Assembly (NCBI RefSeq): GCF_014297445.1
Contig: NZ_JACORU010000005.1
Span: 62,001-126,000, forward strand
Origin: Ramlibacter albus
Lineage (GTDB): Bacteria > Pseudomonadota > Gammaproteobacteria > Burkholderiales > Burkholderiaceae_C
DNA length: 64,000 nucleotides
Reading direction: 5' to 3'
The notes under the pieces are model-generated. The model was not told where the DNA came from. It saw nothing but the letters and a program-made list of their open reading frames with translations, and did no database searches. This document shows positions 43,657 to 51,867 of this stretch, in pieces; position 1 is the first letter of the stretch, and the number at the start of each line of letters is the position of its first letter. The translations under genes and the position numbers were made by a program.

Positions 43657-44468
43657 CACGCGATGTTAAGGCTGGCCGCCACGTCGGCCCGCCGGCGCTC
43701 CATGGCCAGGCTCATCATCCGGCGGTCGCCGCCGATCCAGAAGATGGTGACGCCCATCTCGCGCCAGAAGGCGGCTTCCTTTCGCAGGCCCTCGGAGTCG
43801 GTCGCGAGCAGCACGGCCACGCTGTCGATGCCCCGCTTCGATGCCGCACCCACGATGCGCCGCAACGCGGCGACCACTTCGGGGTGCGCCATGTCCGCCT
43901 TGTGGCCCATCGCCTGCGCGAGGTCGAAGGGCCCGGGGACGATGGCGGAGATGCCGGGTACGTCGAGGATCGCATCGATGTTCTGCACGCCCTCGAAATC
44001 CTCGATCAGCAGCCAGACCTGCGTGTTCTCGTTGGACCACTTCGCGAAAGCGGGCCAGTCGCGCGCGAGGTGCCAGTTGGCGCGGGTGCTGGGGCAGGAG
44101 CCCCGCGCGCCGTGGCCGCTGTCGTCGAGGTACTTCGCGGCGCGGGTGATGGCGCGCGCCTCATCGGCTGTCTTCACGTTCGGCACGATCACGCCCATGG
44201 CGCCCGCGTCGAGCGCGCGCAGCACGTGGTGCGGCGTGTGGTCGGGGATGCGCACGAAGGGCGTGATGCCGACGCCGTCGGCGGCCCGCAGCATCTCCGT
44301 CACCCGGTCGAAGGCGAGGGAGCCGTGCTCGCAATCGAGCACGACGAAGTCGAGGCCGGCCACCCCGGCCATCTCGACGTTGTCCGGGCTGCCGGTCTGG
44401 ATGATCACGCCCAGCGGCGACTCGCCCCGCTCACGCTTTTGCTTCACGAGGTTGGTTCTCTGTTTCAT
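43656..44468 (-). CDS. HpcH/HpaI-family aldolase/citrate lyase beta-like protein
   Basis: 270 residues. The family uses Mg2+ or Mn2+ to cleave or form C-C bonds with pyruvate or oxaloacetate-like keto acids, sometimes CoA esters. VLDCEHGSLAFD (active-site His), FVRIPDHTPHHVLRALDAGAMG, LIEDFEGVQNID (metal Glu) and VPGPFDLAQAMG are visible. It lies 15 bases after the BKACE gene and probably handles a downstream product. The substrate is not determined. Confidence 0.92.
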   Translation of the reverse strand: MKQRTNLVKQKRERGESPLGVIIQTGSPDNVEMAGVAGLDFVVLDCEHGSLAFDRVTEMLRAADGVGITPFVRIPDHTPHHVLRALDAGAMGVIVPNVKTADEARAITRAAKYLDDSGHGARGSCPSTRANWHLARDWPAFAKWSNENTQVWLLIEDFEGVQNIDAILDVPGISAIVPGPFDLAQAMGHKADMAHPEVVAALRRIVGAASKRGIDSVAVLLATDSEGLRKEAAFWREMGVTIFWIGGDRRMMSLAMERRRADVAASLNIA

Positions 44469-44483
44469 GCTTCTCTCGTTTCT

Positions 44484-45365
44484 TCAGGGTGTCATTCCGA
44501 GCAGGGCGCGCGTCTCGGCAACGGTGGCCGCGCGGCGGCGGCCGGCCAGCGCCTGTTCGGCGGTCAGCTGCACGAGCTGTGCGTTCGTGGGGCAGCCAAG
44601 TTCGGCATAGGCGTAGTCGCCGATGCCCGTCGAGACATGGCCGCCGCGCTCGATGGCCGCCGCGGCCACGTCGACGAGGTTGCCTTCGCGGCAGCACACC
44701 GACCATTCGAGCCTTCGCTGCGGCAGGAAGCGCAGGAGCGAATCCAGGCCGTCCACCGTGCCGGGGTGGCCGCCGAGGATGCCGCCCTCGGTGAGGACAA
44801 GGCACAGCAGCGCCGGGTCGTCGCGGACCCAGCCCGCCTGCACGAAGGTGTCCACCGTGCGCAGGCACGGGACGGTCCAGATGCACATCAGCTCCTTCAG
44901 GCCGAGCCGCTGCACTTCGCCGGCCAGCTGCTTGAGCGTCCCGACGGTGTTCACGTACGTCTTCGCCTGCGTGGTGAAGTCGCCGCGCGCGGCATCGAAC
45001 TGGTCGAGGTTGGTGCTGCCCATGTCGAGCGGCGCGAAGTCGGGCCTCGTCGCCTCGTCCTCGCACAGCCGCGCGAGAGGGGCGATGCGTGTCGCTGCGT
45101 CCGGCGTCACGACGCCCGCCATCGTCGGATGGATCAGCACGTCGCAGCGCTCGCGGATCAGGCGGATGGCCTCCGCGTACAAACCCACGTCGTGCGCGGG
45201 CGAGCCGTCGCCGTTGCGCACATGGAAGTGCACGATGGCCGCGCCCGCTTTCCAGCAGGCGTAGGCGTCCTCGGCGATCTCCCGCGGTGACCAAGGCACG
45301 TGCGGGTTCTTCTGCCGCAGCGACCACTCGTTCAGCCGCGCCTCGATGATGACCGGTTTCGCCAT
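44484..45365 (-). CDS. BKACE (beta-keto acid cleavage enzyme) family protein, paralogue 1
   Basis: 293 residues, TIM barrel of the 3-keto-5-aminohexanoate cleavage enzyme family, which condenses a beta-keto acid with acetyl-CoA to give acetoacetate and a new acyl-CoA. The zinc histidines are present (His46 and His48 in VHFHVRN). The third usual ligand, a Glu in a VGxED motif, is Gly249 here (STGIGDYAY). The Asn-rich C-terminal GCPTNAQLV is typical. Overlaps the Bug gene by TGATG. Substrate cannot be predicted from motifs alone. Confidence 0.9.
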   Translation of the reverse strand: MAKPVIIEARLNEWSLRQKNPHVPWSPREIAEDAYACWKAGAAIVHFHVRNGDGSPAHDVGLYAEAIRLIRERCDVLIHPTMAGVVTPDAATRIAPLARLCEDEATRPDFAPLDMGSTNLDQFDAARGDFTTQAKTYVNTVGTLKQLAGEVQRLGLKELMCIWTVPCLRTVDTFVQAGWVRDDPALLCLVLTEGGILGGHPGTVDGLDSLLRFLPQRRLEWSVCCREGNLVDVAAAAIERGGHVSTGIGDYAYAELGCPTNAQLVQLTAEQALAGRRRAATVAETRALLGMTP

Positions 45366-46339
45366 CAATCGGCCTTGACGCCGATCTTGCGGATCAGGTC
45401 CGTCCACTGCGCGGTTTCGCTGCGCACGGTGGCGTCCAGCTCCTCCGGCGTGGAGGCGATGACGTTGATACCCAGCTTCACCTGCTTGTCCTTCAGCTCC
45501 GGGCGGTTCAGCGCCACCTTGATCTCGTCGCTGACCTTGCGGACGATGTCATTGGGGGTGCCCGCGGGCGCGAACATCGCGAGCCATGACGTGGACGCGT
45601 AACCCGGTACACCGGCCTCGGCGATCGTCGGCAGGTCCTGCAGCACGGGCGAGCGCGTCGCGCCCGTCCACGCGATCGGCTTGATCAGCCCGGCGCGGAT
45701 GTTGGGCAGCGAGGTGGAGATCGCATCGAACATCAGCTGCACGTGGCCGCCGATCAGGTCCTGCATCGCGGGGGCCGTGCCCTTGTACGGAATGTGCTCC
45801 AGCTTCGTGCCCGCGAGCGAGTTGAACAGCTCGCCGCTCAGGTGGTTCACGCCACCGGCGCCGGAGGAGCCGAAGGCCACCTTCGAGGGATTCTTCTTCG
45901 CGTACTCGATGAGCTCCTTCACGTTCTTCACGGGCAGCGAGGGCGTGGCCACCAGGATCACCGGCAGGTTGACGAGCAGCGAGACACCGCGCAGTTCCTT
46001 CGGGTCGTAGGGCAGCTTGGGGTACAGGCCCGGCACGATCGAGAAGTGGCTGCTGGTGACCAGGAAGGTGTAGCCGTCGGCGGGCGCTTTCGCCACCGCC
46101 GCGGTGCCCACGGTGCTGCCCGCGCCGGGGCGGTTCTCCACCACGAAGGGTTGGCCGAACTTCGCCGTGAGCGCCTGCGCCACGTCGCGCGCGGTGAGGT
46201 CCGTCGAGCCGCCGGCCGGGAAGGGCACGATGATCTTCACGGGCTGGCTGGGCCACGGCGCCTGCGCCTGCGCACCGGCCGCGAACGCGCCTAATACCGC
46301 GGCGGCGATGATGCGGCGGCGGGTCAACTTCGATGTCAT
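45365..46339 (-). CDS. Bug-family substrate-binding protein of the BKACE operon
   Basis: 324 residues; leader RRRIIAAAVLGAFAAGAQAQA. Bug elements: IIVPFPAGGSTDLTARDVAQ, IPYKGTAPAMQDLIGGHVQ and FAPAGTPNDIV. It sits between the two BKACE genes and overlaps both, so it is almost certainly the uptake receptor for the substrate of this operon. No TctA/TctB partner is encoded here. Confidence 0.96.
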   Translation of the reverse strand: MTSKLTRRRIIAAAVLGAFAAGAQAQAPWPSQPVKIIVPFPAGGSTDLTARDVAQALTAKFGQPFVVENRPGAGSTVGTAAVAKAPADGYTFLVTSSHFSIVPGLYPKLPYDPKELRGVSLLVNLPVILVATPSLPVKNVKELIEYAKKNPSKVAFGSSGAGGVNHLSGELFNSLAGTKLEHIPYKGTAPAMQDLIGGHVQLMFDAISTSLPNIRAGLIKPIAWTGATRSPVLQDLPTIAEAGVPGYASTSWLAMFAPAGTPNDIVRKVSDEIKVALNRPELKDKQVKLGINVIASTPEELDATVRSETAQWTDLIRKIGVKAD

Positions 46340-47238
46340 GCCTTGTCTCCTTGGGTGCGGGTGATGAGGCCCAGGGCCTCTTGCGGTGTCGCGACGCGGC
46401 GGCCGCTCGCACGGGCGATGCGTGCGATCTCGGCCACCAGTTCCTCGTTGCGCGGCGTGCGCTCGCCGCCGAAATCCTCGATGCCGACGCGCACGTGGCC
46501 GCCGCGCCCGATCGCGAGCTGCGCCAGGCCGTCGGCGGGGCTGCCGTCGCGCAGCGTGACCATCCAGGGGATCGTTTCGCTGTCGAACAGGCGCAGCCAG
46601 GCCTCGAGGCCGACGGCGTCCGGGGAGAGGCCGAAGAGGCGGGCGCCGGCGCTGAACTCGAGCTTGACGATGCAAGCGCGTGGCAAGGTGCCTGCATTGG
46701 CGTGCGCCTGCACGAGCCGCGCGAAGCCGGGCTCGAACAGCGACATCGTGCAGGCGAGATCGCGCTCGCGGCAGAACTCGAAAGCCCACGCCACGTCGGC
46801 AAACGTCGTCTGGTAGACCTGGTCGTGCGTGGGCGCGCGGCCTTGCGCGTCGATGCGGCCGTAGTTCATGGTGCCGGGGTCGACCGGGACGATTTCGCAC
46901 AAGCCGGCGTCCGCGAGCTCGGCCACGTGCCCGAGGCGCGCCGCCATCGTCGTGCCGGGGCCGCCGCCGGGCAGCGTCGGGTACATCAGCAGGCTGGGGT
47001 GGAATTCGCGCACCCGGCGAAACGAGCGCAGGTAAGCCGAGCTGCCGTGATGGCCGCTGCCGCCGACGACGGCTTCGCCCGCATGTGCATGCACGATCGA
47101 GGCGCCCGCCTCGACGCACGCGAGGATCGAGTCCACGATCTCCTCTTCCGCGAGGGGGACGTGCGGGTTGGCGCGCTTGTCGCGGGCCCCGTTGATCGCG
47201 ACTTCGATCAGGACGGGCCGGGCGTCTTCGGTGGGCAA
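46336..47238 (-). CDS. BKACE family protein, paralogue 2
   Basis: 300 residues. TIM-barrel BKACE: IEVAINGARDKRANPHVP, GxSIVHAHAG with His50 and His52, PGTMNYG, and Glu254 in VGIEDFGGER. The usual VR after the HxH pair is AG, so its active site differs from paralogue 1 in a different place. The start is TTG with AGGAAG 6 bases before it; no ATG or GTG fits the family N-terminus. First gene of the operon, 12 bases after operator 1. Confidence 0.9.
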   Translation of the reverse strand: MPTEDARPVLIEVAINGARDKRANPHVPLAEEEIVDSILACVEAGASIVHAHAGEAVVGGSGHHGSSAYLRSFRRVREFHPSLLMYPTLPGGGPGTTMAARLGHVAELADAGLCEIVPVDPGTMNYGRIDAQGRAPTHDQVYQTTFADVAWAFEFCRERDLACTMSLFEPGFARLVQAHANAGTLPRACIVKLEFSAGARLFGLSPDAVGLEAWLRLFDSETIPWMVTLRDGSPADGLAQLAIGRGGHVRVGIEDFGGERTPRNEELVAEIARIARASGRRVATPQEALGLITRTQGDKA

Positions 47239-47250
47239 GGGGGTCTTCCT

Positions 47251-47286
47251 GTTTGTCTAGACAAACTCTAGTTTGTTCGGACAAAC
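47251..47286. promoter_or_regulatory. Tandem GntR/HutC operators
   Basis: Operator 1, GTTTGTCTAGACAAAC (47251-47266), is a perfect 16-bp palindrome containing GTCTAGAC, which matches the HutC consensus GT-N-TA-N-AC. Operator 2, GTTTGTTCGGACAAAC (47271-47286), keeps both 6-bp arms. The centres are 20 bp (two helical turns) apart. They sit between the BKACE operon and the SDR gene, beside a HutC-type regulator gene in the same operon. Confidence 0.88.
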
Positions 47287-47329
47287 TCCGCAAGAGAAGA
47301 ATCACTGCTCTGCATCAGGAGGCATTGAG

Positions 47330-48103
47330 ATGACGAATTTCGATCTGGCCGGCCGCACGGCCCTGGTCACAGGCGGTTTCGGCGGGCTGGGCCTGCATTT
47401 CGCGCAGGTCCTGGCACGGCAGGGCGCGCGCGTTGCGCTCGTGGGCCGCCGCGTCGAATTGGGGCAACAAGCTGCGGCGGCGCTGTCGCAATCGGTCGGG
47501 CGCCCGGGCGACGTCCGCGCGTTCGCCATGGACGTCACCGATCCGCGCAGCGTGGAGGACGGCTTTGCCCACGCGAAGGCCGAGCTCGGCGTGCCGACGA
47601 TCGTCGTCAACAACGCGGGCATCGTTGCCCGCGCCCCCGCGATCGAAATGAAGGACGACGACTGGCGCAACGTCATCGACGTCAACCTCACCGGCGTTTT
47701 CCGCGTCGCCCGGGCCGCGGCGAAAACGATGGTGGCTGCCGGCGTCGGCGGCAGCCTCATCAATATCGCTTCGATCCTCGGCTTGCGCGTGCGGGCCGGC
47801 GTCGCCCCCTACACCGCCACGAAGGCCGCGGTCGTTCAACTCACGCATGCGCTCGCGCTGGAATGGGCCGAGCACGGTATCCGCGTCAACGCGCTCGCGC
47901 CGGGCTACTTCGCCACCGACATCAACCGCGACCTGCTGCAGTCGCCGACCGGGCAGGCGATCATCTCGCGGGTGCCGCAAAAGCGTGCCGGGAAGCTCGA
48001 TGAACTCGACGGCCCCCTGCTGCTGCTGGCGTCCGATGCTTCCTCGTACATGACCGGCACTGTCCTGCCCGTCGACGGCGGGCACCTGGTCAGCACCCTC
48101 TGA
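47330..48103 (+). CDS. Short-chain dehydrogenase/reductase divergent from the BKACE operon
   Basis: 257 residues. VTGGFGGLG nucleotide loop (near 14-22), VNNAGI (near 96), catalytic Ser in NIASILG and YTATKAA. Typical of 3-hydroxyacyl or beta-hydroxy-acid dehydrogenases; oxidation of a beta-hydroxy acid would supply the beta-keto acid for BKACE. AGGAGG lies 7 bases before the ATG. Shares the operator region with the divergent operon and is probably co-regulated. Confidence 0.94.
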   Translation: MTNFDLAGRTALVTGGFGGLGLHFAQVLARQGARVALVGRRVELGQQAAAALSQSVGRPGDVRAFAMDVTDPRSVEDGFAHAKAELGVPTIVVNNAGIVARAPAIEMKDDDWRNVIDVNLTGVFRVARAAAKTMVAAGVGGSLINIASILGLRVRAGVAPYTATKAAVVQLTHALALEWAEHGIRVNALAPGYFATDINRDLLQSPTGQAIISRVPQKRAGKLDELDGPLLLLASDASSYMTGTVLPVDGGHLVSTL

Positions 48104-48114
48104 GCCGGGCGCGG

Positions 48115-48657
48115 CTACGCCTTGTCCGGCTCGATCCGCTTCGCGATCAGGTCCGCCACCGCGCGCAGCCGCCACACGTCCTGCAGCGACACGTCCTCGT
48201 TGACGTGGAAGGCGAACGCGCAGAGCGTGCCGAACACCTGCCCGTCGCTCAGCACCACCGGCACGCTCAGGTGGGTGCCGATGCCCTTGCCGCTCGGGGG
48301 CGCCTCACCCGATTCGACCAGCGGCGCCGCGTCGTGGATGTACTGCGGCAGGCGGCCGTTGACGATGCGGTGGCACCAGCTCTCCTCGAGCGGGTCGCCA
48401 TGGCCGGGGCGCACGTGCCCGGCGGTGCGCGGCGCGGCATCCACGGCCTTGAAGATGCGCTGGCCGTTTTCGAAACGTGAGACGAAGACCACGTCCATCT
48501 TCATCCGGCTGCGCAGGACGGCCAGCACCTTGTGGACGTTCTCGTCGAGCGCGGCGTCGCCGCGGTGGTCGGCGGTGGCCACGAGCAGGCCGTAGGCCTG
48601 CGCGACCAGCGGGTCGTCCTGGGGCGCGCTCATCTTCCTCGACGTCTCCTCGTCCAT
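48115..48657 (-). CDS. Stand-alone GAF-domain protein
   Basis: 180 residues, almost entirely one GAF domain (about 40-175), with DVVFVSRFENGQRIFKAV, ESWCHRIVNGRLP and THLSVPVVLSDGQVFGTLC. No output domain. It may sense a small ligand or redox signal (Cys in WCHR) or modulate a partner. An internal ATG at 48633 (MSAPQ) is an alternative start. Convergent with the SDR. Confidence 0.88.
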   Translation of the reverse strand: MDEETSRKMSAPQDDPLVAQAYGLLVATADHRGDAALDENVHKVLAVLRSRMKMDVVFVSRFENGQRIFKAVDAAPRTAGHVRPGHGDPLEESWCHRIVNGRLPQYIHDAAPLVESGEAPPSGKGIGTHLSVPVVLSDGQVFGTLCAFAFHVNEDVSLQDVWRLRAVADLIAKRIEPDKA

Positions 48658-48783
48658 AGCCTAGCCGCCCGTGCCGGGCGGCGCAAGGCCGAGGCGTTCG
48701 CCGCGTGTTTGTGGTCTTCTTCCGACGCGCGGCGCCAACTCCGGCTGGCTCGGCCCGGCCCGCCTGCCCGGCAGCATGGAGGC

Positions 48784-49233
48784 ATGCACAGATGGATTTC
48801 CGGCAGGAGGATGGTCGTGGCGCTTGCGCTGGCAGGCGCCTTTGCCGCCGCGGGCGGCCTGGCCATCGGCAAGGACACCGCGCGCACGCCCGAGAAGCGT
48901 GCCGAGGCGGCCATGGAAGCGAAGATCGACCGCGCGCAGGCCGCGTACGCCACGGCCCGCAAGAAGTGCGGCGACGCGAAAACGGACGCGCGCAAGGCCT
49001 GCGTGCACAAGGCACGCGTCGATCGCGACGCGGCCATCCGGCTCGCCAAGATCGAGAAGGTGCGCGAGCTCAACGCGCTGAAGGAAAAGGAAGAAGAGCG
49101 CCGCACTGGCCAGGCGGAGAAGCCGCTGTCGGACGCCGGCAAGTTCGCGGCCGCCAAGGCGCGCTGCGAGATGATGGGGCCGGACCGCGACCGCTGCCTC
49201 GCCGAGGCGAAGCAGCGCTTCCACAAGACCTAG
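48784..49233 (+). CDS. Exported small helical protein
   Basis: 149 residues. Basic leader MHRWISGRRMVVALALAG; the mature part is Lys/Ala/Glu-rich and helical with four Cys (KKCGD, KACVH, ARCEMM, DRCLAE), suggesting two disulphides. No family recognised. Its TAG stop shares CTAG with the stop of the convergent psuG. The 126 bases before it show nothing. Confidence 0.7.
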   Translation: MHRWISGRRMVVALALAGAFAAAGGLAIGKDTARTPEKRAEAAMEAKIDRAQAAYATARKKCGDAKTDARKACVHKARVDRDAAIRLAKIEKVRELNALKEKEEERRTGQAEKPLSDAGKFAAAKARCEMMGPDRDRCLAEAKQRFHKT

Positions 49234-50171
49234 GTTTTCGTCGCGGCGAGTGCGATGGCCAGCCGAGCGCCCACTTGCGCGTTGTGCTTGACGAGCGCGA
49301 TGTTCGCGGCGAGGCTGCGCCCGCCGGTCAGCTCCTTGATGCGTGAGAGCAGGAAGGGCGTGACGGCCTTGCCGGTGATGCCTTGCTGCGTTGCCTCCGC
49401 CAGCGCTCGATCGGTGATCGCATCGATCTCCTCACGCGGCATCGCATCCTGTTCGGGCACCGGCGTGCTCACGACCACGCCGCCTTGCAACCCCAGGTCC
49501 CACTTCGCGCGGATGAAGCGCGCCTGCGCTTCGGGCTCGTCGAGCCGGTAATCGGCGGGGAAGCCGCTGTCGCGCGTGTAGAACGCCGCGAAGTTGTCCT
49601 GCCCGCACGAGAGCACCGGAACCCCGTGCGTCTCCAGGTATTCGAGCGTGAGGCCGATGTCGAGGATGGACTTCGCACCTGCGCAAACGACCGCCACCGA
49701 TGTCTGGGCCAGCTCCTGCAGGTCCGCCGAGATGTCGAAGGTTTCGGCCGCGCCGCGATGCACGCCGCCGATGCCTCCGGTGACGAACACCTCGATGCCC
49801 GCGAGCGCGGCGCAGATCATCGTGCCGGCAACCGTGGTGGCGCCGGGCTCGCCGCTCGCCAGCACGGCGGGCAGGTCGCGCCGGCTCACCTTGAGTACGT
49901 TGGATGAGCGGCCGAGCAGCTCCAGCTCTTCATCAGCAAGACCGATGCGGATGCGCCCGCCGAGCACGGCGATGGTCGCGGGCTCGGCACCAAGGTTCCG
50001 GATGACCGCTTCCACCTCGCGCGCCATCTGCACGTTCTGCGGCCAGGGCATGCCGTGCGCGATGATCGTCGACTCGAGCGCGACGATGGGGCGGCCCGTG
50101 GCGCGCGCGGCGGCAACGGGCGCGCTGAATTCGAGCCAGCGTTTCGCTTTTGCCGTGGTTGCTGCATCCAT
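49230..50171 (-). CDS. psuG: Pseudouridine-5'-phosphate glycosidase
   Basis: 313 residues. It splits pseudouridine 5'-phosphate into uracil and ribose 5-phosphate. ALESTIIAHGMPWPQN, VFVTGGIGGVHRGAAETFDIS and SCGQDNFAAFYTRDSG are typical. The partner kinase gene psuK is not adjacent in this window. Start ATG at 50171 (MDAATTAK). Confidence 0.95.
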   Translation of the reverse strand: MDAATTAKAKRWLEFSAPVAAARATGRPIVALESTIIAHGMPWPQNVQMAREVEAVIRNLGAEPATIAVLGGRIRIGLADEELELLGRSSNVLKVSRRDLPAVLASGEPGATTVAGTMICAALAGIEVFVTGGIGGVHRGAAETFDISADLQELAQTSVAVVCAGAKSILDIGLTLEYLETHGVPVLSCGQDNFAAFYTRDSGFPADYRLDEPEAQARFIRAKWDLGLQGGVVVSTPVPEQDAMPREEIDAITDRALAEATQQGITGKAVTPFLLSRIKELTGGRSLAANIALVKHNAQVGARLAIALAATKT

Positions 50172-50211
50172 GCCGCGAGTGTGCACCAGCAGCGCGCGAA
50201 GCCGCGCTGGG

Positions 50212-50436
50212 TCAGCGGTCGCTCTTGCGCGTGCTGCTGCTGCTGCCCTTGCCGCTGTTGCTGCTGCGGCTGTTGGCGCTGCTGCGCTGCAGGCTGCGGT
50301 CCGTGCGGCCGCCCGTGCTGGCGCTGGGGCCTGCCGGCGGCTCGGCCGGCGTGCTGCGGAGTTTGCTGCCCTTCGCGCGGTCCATCTCGTGATTGGCTGC
50401 GCTGCGCATCTTCTGCATCGACGTGTGTTTCGCCAT
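50212..50436 (-). CDS. Small basic Ser-rich protein
   Basis: 74 residues beginning MAKHTSMQKMRSAANHEMD; the second half is Ser/Arg/Lys-rich and probably disordered. AAGGAG lies 9 bases before the ATG. It could be a nucleic-acid-binding stress protein. A CCTAC-type element lies about 77 bases upstream, shared with three other small genes. No family recognised. Confidence 0.7.
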   Translation of the reverse strand: MAKHTSMQKMRSAANHEMDRAKGSKLRSTPAEPPAGPSASTGGRTDRSLQRSSANSRSSNSGKGSSSSTRKSDR

Positions 50437-50505
50437 GGTGTTTCGCTCCTTCTGTTGCGATCCAATCTAGGCGCTGCGCGGCCGTGGGGTGTAGTCGGGG
50501 CGTGG

Positions 50506-50519
50506 GGCCGGGCGTAGGA
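50506..50519 (-). promoter_or_regulatory. Shared CCTACAGCCCGGC-type element, copy 2
   Basis: On the minus strand it reads TCCTACGCCCGGCC, about 75 bases before the small basic protein gene, with a further GACTAC box about 20 bases downstream. It lacks the AG of the other copies. Confidence 0.4.
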
Positions 50520-50592
50520 CTCGCCGGGTCAGGCGGCCGTGGGTGAGGCACACTCGAGCCGGCGCGCATGCGCCTGAAACGAAGGACGCGAA

Positions 50593-51012
50593 ATGCCGGA
50601 GACGAGAGACGCTGCCTATTTCAATGCGAGGAGCGAAGGCGCACTGCCCGGGCACCTCGGGATCCGCTTCACCTCCGTGTCGCCCGAGGTGATGCATTCG
50701 GAGCTCACGGTGGCCGCTCACCACATGGCCCCGAACGGGTTCCTCCACGCGGGCACGCTGGTCACGCTGGCGGACACGTCGTGCGGCTACGGCTGCGTGC
50801 TGAACCTGCCGCCGGAGGCGAGCGGTTTCACGACCATCGAACTGAAGTCGAACCATCTCGGGACCGCGACGCAGGGTGTCGTCCAATGCGTGGCCACGCT
50901 CGTGCATGCGGGCCGGACCACGCAGGTGTGGGATGCCGTCGTGAAGCACCAGCAGACGGGAAAGACACTCGCGCTCTTCCGCTGCACGCAGATGGTTCTC
51001 TATCCCAAGTAG
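50593..51012 (+). CDS. PaaI-type hot-dog thioesterase
   Basis: 139 residues. The NGFLHAGTLVTLAD segment (near 48-61) contains the catalytic Asn/His/Asp-like triad of hot-dog thioesterases; GCVLNLPPEA and FTTIELKSNHL complete the fold. It hydrolyses acyl-CoA, perhaps aromatic-CoA. Divergent from the small basic protein. GGACGCGAA precedes the ATG without a strong ribosome site. Confidence 0.93.
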   Translation: MPETRDAAYFNARSEGALPGHLGIRFTSVSPEVMHSELTVAAHHMAPNGFLHAGTLVTLADTSCGYGCVLNLPPEASGFTTIELKSNHLGTATQGVVQCVATLVHAGRTTQVWDAVVKHQQTGKTLALFRCTQMVLYPK

Positions 51013-51024
51013 CTGGTTGGTCGG

Positions 51025-51867
51025 CTATTCAGCCGGCACGGGTCGCTCCGGCGGGCCGTCGTACGTCCAGATGTATTGCCGGGGGATCGGCCCCTTGTTG
51101 CGGCCGCCTTGCTGGGTCTGCTCCCACGCATGGGCAAGGATGCCGACCGAGCGGGAGATGCAGAAGAGGCCTCGCGCCAGCGGCGCCGGGAAACCAAGCT
51201 CCGCATAGATCACGGCCGTGGCGCCGTCGATGTTCATCGGGATCCGCCGGCCCCCTTTGCGCGCAGCCAGTTCATCCTCGACCGCACGCGCAATCCGGGC
51301 GAAGCGTCCGCTGACGGCGCCTTGCTTCGCTGCTTCGTCCACCAACTCGAGCAGGCGAGCGGCCCTGGGATCGACCGGGTGGAAGCGGTGCCCGAACCCG
51401 GACACGAACTTGCCGCGCAGCTCGATCGCCTCGTCCAGCCCCTCCCGCACCGCCTGCGCGAGATCGCTGCCGGCATCGACGCGCGCGGCGATCGACTCGT
51501 ACATCTCGACGGCTTGCTCACCGGCGCCGCCGTGCACGTCCCCCAGCACGTTGACGGCCGACGCCATCGCGTTGTTCAGGCCGACCCCGCACGTGGCCGC
51601 CATGCGCGCGATGCCGATGCTCGGGGCTTGCGGCCCGTGGTCCACGGCAGCCATCAAGGCGGCTTCCAGCAATTCGCCCTGCGCCTTCGTCGGCAGGTCG
51701 CCTCGGGTCATCAGCCACACCATCTGCGCGAAGTTGACTCGGCCGATCAACTGCTCGATGGGGTATCCACGGTAGCGGATTACGCCCGGGGACATGTCGA
51801 TGATGGACGTGCGCCACCAATCCCTGGTGGCTTGTTCCGCGCTCTTCGGTTCTTGCTGGGTGCTCAT
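51025..51867 (-). CDS. Short citrate-synthase-family protein (citryl-CoA lyase-like)
   Basis: 280 residues, about 150 shorter than citrate synthase. The conserved segments are PIEQLIGRVNFAQMVWLM, GVGLNNAMASAVNVLGDVHGGAGE, and FGHRFHPVDPRAARLLELV. The small N-terminal domain is missing, as in proteins annotated citryl-CoA lyase. It could cleave or make a citryl-type CoA ester. It is convergent with the thioesterase. Substrate unknown. Confidence 0.82.
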   Translation of the reverse strand: MSTQQEPKSAEQATRDWWRTSIIDMSPGVIRYRGYPIEQLIGRVNFAQMVWLMTRGDLPTKAQGELLEAALMAAVDHGPQAPSIGIARMAATCGVGLNNAMASAVNVLGDVHGGAGEQAVEMYESIAARVDAGSDLAQAVREGLDEAIELRGKFVSGFGHRFHPVDPRAARLLELVDEAAKQGAVSGRFARIARAVEDELAARKGGRRIPMNIDGATAVIYAELGFPAPLARGLFCISRSVGILAHAWEQTQQGGRNKGPIPRQYIWTYDGPPERPVPAE

